A stretch of 64,000 bases of DNA, from assembly GCF_025403375.1 (NCBI RefSeq), contig NZ_JAMPTM010000008.1, positions 1 through 64,000 of the forward strand, read 5' to 3'. Positions 59,260 through 64,000 of the stretch are shown one piece after another. Numbering within the stretch: the first letter of the stretch is position 1; each line of letters starts with the position of its first letter. The DNA comes from Frankia gtarii. GTDB lineage: Bacteria; Actinomycetota; Actinomycetes; Frankiales; Frankiaceae. The notes below the pieces were generated by a model. That model ran no database searches and was not told where the DNA came from. It saw only the letters and a list, made by a program, of their open reading frames with translations. The position numbers and the translations under genes were made by a program.

Positions 59260-60773
59260 GCCGAGCGTCCCTCGACGCCGGCGGTCGCGTGCGCGAGCCG
59301 GCTGCGCGTCAGTTCCCCGGGCCCGAACACCCGCCGTGTTCGGCCACGGTCGAGGATCAGGGCGCGATCGGCGAGATCGAGCAGTTCGTCGCCGTCCGAC
59401 GTGCCGAGCACGATCGCCATCCCGTCCGCCTTCAGCCGCCGGATGATGCCCGCCACCTCTCGGCGCGCGCCGACGTCGACGCCCTGGGTGGGTTCGTCGA
59501 GGACGAGGACGCGGGGGCGCAGCCGCACCGCCCGCGCGATCGCCACCTTCTGCTGGTTGCCGCCGCTGAGCAGACGCACGGGAAACTCCAGTTCGCGCGG
59601 ACGGATGTCGAACTGTTCGATGAGCGTCCGCGCCTCGGCCTTCTCGCGAGCCCGGTCGATCATCGTCCAGCGCGTGAGCGAGCGCAGGTCGCCGAGCGTC
59701 AGGTTCTCCCGCACGGTCAGCTCGCCCAGGACGCCCTCGCGACGGCGGTTCTGCGGCACGGTCACGATGCCGTCGGCGACGGCGGCATGCGGCGCCGCGT
59801 ACGACCGGGGGCGACCGCCGACATCGAGCGTCCCGCGCCGCGGCCGCTGGGCGCCGCCCAGTATCCGGGTCAGCTCGCTGCGCCCCGAGCCCACGAGGCC
59901 GCCGATGCCCAGCACCTCGCCGGGGTAGATCTCGATGTCGACCCCCACCAGGCGCCGCCCATGCAGGCCGCGCCCGACGACGATGGGCCGGTGCAACCCG
60001 TCCACGGCCGTCGGCGTGCTCTCGTACTCGGTCAGATCCTTGCCGATCATCATCTCGACCAGATCCGCGGCGGCGAGACCGGCGACGGGCCGCTGCCGGA
60101 CGAGGCGCCCGTCACGCAGGACGGCGACTCGGTCGGCGATCCGCAGGACCTCCTCGAGGCGGTGGGAGACGAGGATCACCGCTGCCCCGGCGTCCCGGGC
60201 GCGACGGATGGCGCCGAAGACGCGGTCGACCTCGTCGTCGGGCAGCGCGGCGGTCGGCTCGTCCAGCACGAGGATGCGCGAGGCGTCACCGTCCGCGTCC
60301 TCGAAGGCCCGAGCGATCGCGACCATGGTCTGGTCCGACAGCGACAGGTCGGAGACGTAGTCGTCCGGGGAGGCGCGGACCTCGAAGCGCTCCAGCAGCA
60401 GCGCCGCACGGCGACGCTCCTGACCTGAGCGCAACGGTGTGAGAGCCCTCGACAGGTACCCGGAGTACAGGCCGATGTTGTCCGCGACGGTCGCCTCCCC
60501 CATCAGCCCGAGGTCCTGGTGCAGGAAGCGCAGGCCGAGCGCGTGGGCCCGGGCCGGAGACAGGGGCAGCGCCACCTCCGCCTCGCGGACCCGCAACGCG
60601 GCCCGGCCGGGGTCGGGTGCGAGCACGCCGGCGAGGATCTTGATCAGCGTCGACTTGCCCGATCCGTTCTCCCCCAGCAGCGCCGTCACAGAACCGCCGG
60701 GGAACGTGAGCGAGACGTCGTCGAGTGCCCGGGTCGCGCCGAAGCTCCTGGAGACCCCGCTGATCGACAGCAT
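59256..60773 (-). CDS. Sugar-type ABC transporter ATPase (RbsA-like, double domain)
   Basis: 505 residues from ATG 60773; GTG 60788, just after the upstream stop with GGAAGG nearby, is an alternative. Two nucleotide-binding domains are fused. The first has Walker A GENGSGKST, the signature 'LSLSDQTMVAIARAF' and Walker B ILVLDEPTA. The second has 'GGLVGSGRSELTRIL' in place of a canonical Walker A and 'LLSGGNQQKVAIARAVRLRPRVLVLDEPTQGVDVG'. The degenerate second Walker A is normal for RbsA/MglA. It powers sugar-like uptake together with the neighbours. Confidence 0.93.
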   Translation of the reverse strand: MLSISGVSRSFGATRALDDVSLTFPGGSVTALLGENGSGKSTLIKILAGVLAPDPGRAALRVREAEVALPLSPARAHALGLRFLHQDLGLMGEATVADNIGLYSGYLSRALTPLRSGQERRRAALLLERFEVRASPDDYVSDLSLSDQTMVAIARAFEDADGDASRILVLDEPTAALPDDEVDRVFGAIRRARDAGAAVILVSHRLEEVLRIADRVAVLRDGRLVRQRPVAGLAAADLVEMMIGKDLTEYESTPTAVDGLHRPIVVGRGLHGRRLVGVDIEIYPGEVLGIGGLVGSGRSELTRILGGAQRPRRGTLDVGGRPRSYAAPHAAVADGIVTVPQNRRREGVLGELTVRENLTLGDLRSLTRWTMIDRAREKAEARTLIEQFDIRPRELEFPVRLLSGGNQQKVAIARAVRLRPRVLVLDEPTQGVDVGARREVAGIIRRLKADGMAIVLGTSDGDELLDLADRALILDRGRTRRVFGPGELTRSRLAHATAGVEGRSA

Positions 60774-60789
60774 GGTTCCGGCCGCCACG

Positions 60790-62010
60790 TCAGCGGACCT
60801 TCCACAGTGACTTGTACCTGGCGCGGAAGTCGAGGTCCCCGGACCACGGCTCACTGCCGTCCTTCGGATGGTCCTTCGTGAACAGGCGCAGCGGGATGCC
60901 GTCGTCCGTGCTGGCCGGCACGCGGTTGAAGATCCTGTTGAAGTCGTCGAACGCCGCCCACGTCGCCCACGCCTGCGCCCAGACGACGTCGGCCACCTGA
61001 CCGTTGCCCGCACGCACCCAGCCGAGGTTCTGGGGATCGCCGTCGTGCGCGAGCACGTGCACCCTGTCGATCACCCCCGCCTGGCGCAGTGCCGGGACGA
61101 CCGAGCTGGCGGTGCCGTCGTAGCCCACGTAGAACGCGTTGAGCTTCTGGTTGGCCTGCGCGAACGCGACCGCCGCCTGCCCGACCGCCGAGGGATCGGT
61201 GAGCGTGTTGATGTCGATGGGCTTGGTCCCGACGATCGAGCCTCCCCCGTTGTCGTCCAGGAAGCTCTTGATGCCCGCGATGAACGTGTCCCCCGACAGG
61301 TTGGCGCCCGGCGCGACGGCCAGCACACCGAGCTTCGCGTCGGCCTTGCGGTCCAGCACCGCCGCCGCCGCGGTCACCCTGCCCTGCAGCGAGTGGTCGA
61401 TGTCCACGACATGCGTCCACGCGTCGACGTTGGCCTTGTTCGGGACCACACCGACCACGACGGTCGGGATCTTCGACTTCACCAGCGCGGCGGCCACCGA
61501 CGGGTAGACCGTCGCGTCGAGAAACCCGAAGAGAATCCCGTCCGGCTTCTGCGCGATCGCGCGGTCGAACGCATCGGGGGCGTCGGTGGGCTTCGTGGCG
61601 GCGATCTCGGTCACGCGCCAGCCGAGCGCGCGCCCGGCCTCCTGCGCCGCCGCTCCGAGGGCCCGCAGCGTCGGCTGGCCGGGCACCGTGTTGACGAACA
61701 CGATGTGCTTGTCCGCCGCGACCGGCGGAGAGGTCCGCGGGCCACGCCACCCGGGCGCCTTGGTGTAGGGCTCGACGAACCGTTGCGCTGCTGCCAGCGC
61801 CGCCGGTTGGGAGGCGCCGCTGCCGGTCTGCGCTCGCGCCGTGGTGGCGGCGCCGCTGCCCGAGCCGCCGCCGCCCGAGCCGCCGCCGCCCGAGGTGCTG
61901 TCGCTCGAGGTGCTGTCGCTGCCGCATCCCGTGGCGGCGACCGTCGCCGCCACGGCGATGAGCGCGGCGAGCCCCTTCGTGGTGGCCCGCGCTCGCAGCG
62001 TCTGCATCAT
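60790..62010 (-). CDS. Sugar-type ABC substrate-binding lipoprotein
   Basis: 406 residues from ATG 62010 (ATGATG, GAGGTGAT upstream). The signal peptide ends VAATGC with lipidated Cys29. Residues 41-53 (GGGGSGGGGSGSG) form an unusually regular flexible linker between the membrane anchor and the binding domain, which is of ribose/LacI type: 'HIVFVNTVPGQPTLRALGAAAQEAG', 'QKPDGILFGFLDATVYPS', 'AALVKSKIPTVVVG' and 'LNAFYVGYDGTASSVVPALRQAG'. It delivers its ligand to the permease and ATPase downstream. It is a close paralogue of the orphan protein at 24213-25364. The ligand is unknown. Confidence 0.93.
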   Translation of the reverse strand: MMQTLRARATTKGLAALIAVAATVAATGCGSDSTSSDSTSGGGGSGGGGSGSGAATTARAQTGSGASQPAALAAAQRFVEPYTKAPGWRGPRTSPPVAADKHIVFVNTVPGQPTLRALGAAAQEAGRALGWRVTEIAATKPTDAPDAFDRAIAQKPDGILFGFLDATVYPSVAAALVKSKIPTVVVGVVPNKANVDAWTHVVDIDHSLQGRVTAAAAVLDRKADAKLGVLAVAPGANLSGDTFIAGIKSFLDDNGGGSIVGTKPIDINTLTDPSAVGQAAVAFAQANQKLNAFYVGYDGTASSVVPALRQAGVIDRVHVLAHDGDPQNLGWVRAGNGQVADVVWAQAWATWAAFDDFNRIFNRVPASTDDGIPLRLFTKDHPKDGSEPWSGDLDFRARYKSLWKVR

Positions 62011-62980
62011 GCTGAGATCACCTCTCGGCGGTGGTGGAGTCCTGCGTGGGGTCGACGGAGTGGTCACCGAGCCCCCGATGGGCACGCACGGCCAGGGTCC
62101 GCCGGACCATCTCGGCGAGGGCCGTGTTGTTCCTTTCCGCATGCGGGCATACGAAAATCCTCTTCGATATTTGCGGCATCGAGGCGGACGGGAGCTTTGC
62201 CGGCTGCCAGCCGGCCGGAATTGCTGCGGATCGTGGCCACCTCGGAGCATTGGCCGAGGTGCCGTTGTCGGCGCCGCGACGGGCGGTCCGCAGAGCTGCA
62301 GACGCGCCTCGCCCCCTACCTTGGGAAAGGTAGCAAACTCTTTTTTTCAGGAACTTGGCGGCGGGCGGAACTCCGCACCAGCGCCTACCGATGCCACTGC
62401 GCTGCCGGAATACCTACCGACACAGGGCGCTGGCCGACCGGCGGAGGTCGACATGACGGCGCGCGACGAGAAACTTGTTTCCAGACACGGTACGCAAGTG
62501 TAGGGTCGCATCGCTGGTCAGGCAAGCATCTCCGCACATAGCACGGAATAGGCTTCGGTCAACCTCACGCCCACGTGAATAGCCAGGTGGCTACCAGGCA
62601 GCTGGTGACCGGCGACTTTGCAGCAAGATCGTAACATTGTTTCAGCAACAGCCGAATTGACTACTTAACGTCACCAACTATTCGGGCTGCGCTTTTGCAC
62701 CCAGCCTTCGGCGCGGACGGTTGTGGCTTAGCGATGAGCAGGTCAGGGGTGCGTCGGGCGACGAGCCGCAGTCGGCCCGACCCCCAAGTAATCGACTACG
62801 GAGCGTGATGGCACCACCCGGCGCCCCGCGGTCGACAGCCGAAGGCCAGTGCAGGTCAACGGGGCTCAGCGGGCGTCCATGACTGCGTGTGGCGCCGCTG
62901 ACAGTCAGCGGGACGCTCGGGATCGGCTGACTAGAGTTGCGGGCGTAGTACGGCGGCCACACATACTCAGGAGCTCACAC
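62011..62980. other. 970-bp region upstream of the ABC operon
   Basis: No supported gene. It contains the promoter side of the ABC operon and, at 62579-62595, a 17-bp copy of the operator-like site found at 24051-24067. From 62586 a plus-strand frame GTG-GCT-ACC runs only 16 codons and resembles the first codons of the LuxR-type gene at 24059, as if a duplicated regulator start survives here. Confidence 0.45.
62579..62595. promoter_or_regulatory. TAGCCA-GG-TGGCTA inverted repeat shared with the orphan lipoprotein locus
   Basis: ATAGCCAGGTGGCTACC is the exact reverse complement of 24051-24067. It lies 570 bp upstream of the lipoprotein start (62010, minus). The distance is long for an operator, so it may also be a relic of a duplicated regulator 5' end. 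Confidence 0.5.
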
Positions 62981-63607
62981 ATGACCTCTACGGTGGAGAG
63001 CATCACTGCGCCGGGGGCTCCCGTCCTCGACGAGGCAGGACGTGCCCTGCTGTTCACGCAGGCGCGGACGGCCAACGCCTTCGCCGACACCCCGGTCGGC
63101 GACGAGCAGCTCGCCGCGATCTGGGAGCTCACCCGGTGGGCGCCGACCAGCGCCAATCTCCAGCCGCTACGGGCGACCTTCGTCCGCACTGCGCAGGGCC
63201 GGGAGCGGCTGCTGCCACTGATGAACGAGGGCAACCGGGCCAAGACCGCCTCGGCGCCCGCCACCGCCATCCTCGCGGTCGACTCGCGCTTCCACGAGTA
63301 CGCCCCGACGCTGCTGCCGATCCGGCCACAGATGAAGGACGCGCTCGAGGCCAACGAGCCCATGCGGACCACCATGAGCAGCTTCAACGGACCGCTGCAG
63401 GCGGGATACTTCATCCTCGCCATCCGGGCCTGCGGCCTCGTCGCCGGGCCGATGGCCGGCTTCGACGCCGCGGGGATCGACGCCGAGTTCTACCCGGACG
63501 GCCGCTGGAAGTCCGTGCTCGTCGTCAACATCGGCCATCCCGGGGAGAACCCCTGGTTCGAGCGGCTCCCCCGACTCGACCCCGCCGACGTCGTCCGCTG
63601 GGCCTGA
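62981..63607 (+). CDS. Nitroreductase family protein (malonic semialdehyde reductase-like)
   Basis: 208 residues from ATG 62981 (CAGGAG upstream). The flavin fold is of the RutE/HadB type: 'LLFTQARTANAFADTPVGDEQLAAIWELTRWAPTSANLQPLRATFVRT' (FMN-binding Arg and Ser residues), 'NGPLQAGYFILAIRACGLVAGPMAGFDAAGIDAEFYPDGRWKSVLVVNIGHPGE'. RutE reduces malonic semialdehyde with NAD(P)H in pyrimidine degradation; others reduce nitro compounds or quinones. No other rut genes are near, so the assignment stays at family level. Confidence 0.9.
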   Translation: MTSTVESITAPGAPVLDEAGRALLFTQARTANAFADTPVGDEQLAAIWELTRWAPTSANLQPLRATFVRTAQGRERLLPLMNEGNRAKTASAPATAILAVDSRFHEYAPTLLPIRPQMKDALEANEPMRTTMSSFNGPLQAGYFILAIRACGLVAGPMAGFDAAGIDAEFYPDGRWKSVLVVNIGHPGENPWFERLPRLDPADVVRWA

Positions 63608-63694
63608 GCGCCGGCCCAGTCCCGGGCCCGCTGTCGCAGGAACCACCCCAGTTGCGGTGCTCGGCCCCGCCGGGGCGGGCTCGCGATACGGGGC

Positions 63695-64000
63695 TCAAGG
63701 TGTGGCGCGCCAGCGCGGGTCGCGGCCGAGCAGCGCGGCGAGGTTGGCGACCGGGTCGAGAGCCGGATCCTCTGGCAGCGGCGGCTTGTACACGCCACCT
63801 GGACCGTTGAGCCCGCTACCCGGCCCGGTCATCGTCCGCGCGATCGGCAACGCGGCCCGGGTGAGCACACTCGGCGCCGCGTACGGGCGTTCCAGCGCCC
63901 GGGCGAGGTCCCAGCGGTGTACCAGCATGTCGACAAAATGCACCGCGATGACCTGGTGCGTGGGGACCTCGCCGCCGACTTTCGGGACGATGATCTGTGG
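63695..64000 (-). CDS. TIGR03086/maleylpyruvate isomerase-type mycothiol-related protein, 5' part outside
   Basis: The frame is open to the window edge (at least 101 codons). 'HQVIAVHFVDMLVHRWDLARAL' is the helix with the metal-ligand His seen in DinB-like mycothiol-dependent proteins (pattern ...VHGWDLARA). The tail has 'FLGRDP'-type ending, here 'LAALLGRDPRW'. This family acts with mycothiol, the actinobacterial thiol, in detoxification or isomerisation. The N-terminal half with the other metal ligands is beyond 64000. Confidence 0.8.
   Translation of the reverse strand, partial: PQIIVPKVGGEVPTHQVIAVHFVDMLVHRWDLARALERPYAAPSVLTRAALPIARTMTGPGSGLNGPGGVYKPPLPEDPALDPVANLAALLGRDPRWRATP

Overview
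The window is GC-rich actinobacterial DNA. It uses many GTG and TTG starts, has tightly overlapping (ATGA/GTGA) operons, a type II polyketide synthase, several LLM/F420-type flavoenzymes and a mycothiol-associated (TIGR03086-like) protein at the right edge. A soil or plant-associated actinomycete such as Frankia or a relative fits best, but nothing in the window proves the genus.

Layout. Positions 1-24 kb are mosaic. The 3' part of a tRNA-Met(CAU) is followed by unrelated small transcription units: AraC/NmrA, SDR/MmyB-type regulator, a secreted YVTN propeller, a cupin, a CGNR regulator/MBL hydrolase pair, a lipid kinase, DUF2252, a YihY-like protein, an MFS pump, a GH15 enzyme, a class II amidotransferase and a CPA1 antiporter. 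Decayed genes lie between them: an IS5-type transposase tail, a PIN toxin tail, a LuxR tail and a P-type ATPase piece. From 23.3 to 27.9 kb come a LuxR-type regulator divergent from an orphan sugar-type binding lipoprotein, then an acyl-CoA-dehydrogenase-fold oxygenase and an LLM oxidoreductase. From 28 to 32.6 kb a MarR gene sits among an LLM oxidoreductase, an aldo/keto reductase and an FSP1-like NAD(P)H/FAD oxidoreductase. Near-identical 7-3-7 palindromes lie upstream of all three, so this looks like a local MarR regulon.

The core is a leftward set of 21 closely spaced genes (53391 to 32716) for an angucycline-type aromatic polyketide. It has KS-alpha, KS-beta, ACP, a C9 ketoreductase, a didomain aromatase/cyclase and a JadI/TcmI-type cyclase for the skeleton, and acyl-CoA carboxylase beta and epsilon subunits for malonyl-CoA supply. 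Tailoring genes encode a PgaE-like flavin hydroxylase, a PgaM-like hydroxylase-SDR fusion with its own internal start for the SDR part, three antibiotic-biosynthesis-monooxygenase (ABM) proteins, four further SDRs, an O-methyltransferase, an LLM monooxygenase, an acyl-CoA-dehydrogenase-fold hydroxylase and an MFS exporter. No glycosyltransferase or deoxysugar genes are seen, so the product is probably an aglycone. The ABM proteins make an oxidatively rearranged angucyclinone possible, but this is inference.

To the right are a coupled 55-aa leader plus amidohydrolase, an atypical OmpR-type regulator of the kind found beside angucycline clusters, and a complete sugar-type ABC operon (binding lipoprotein, ATPase, permease) with a class II aldolase. 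This ABC binding protein is a close paralogue of the orphan one at 24 kb. A 17-bp sequence containing an inverted repeat is shared by the upstream regions of both. The window ends with a nitroreductase and a partial mycothiol-related protein.
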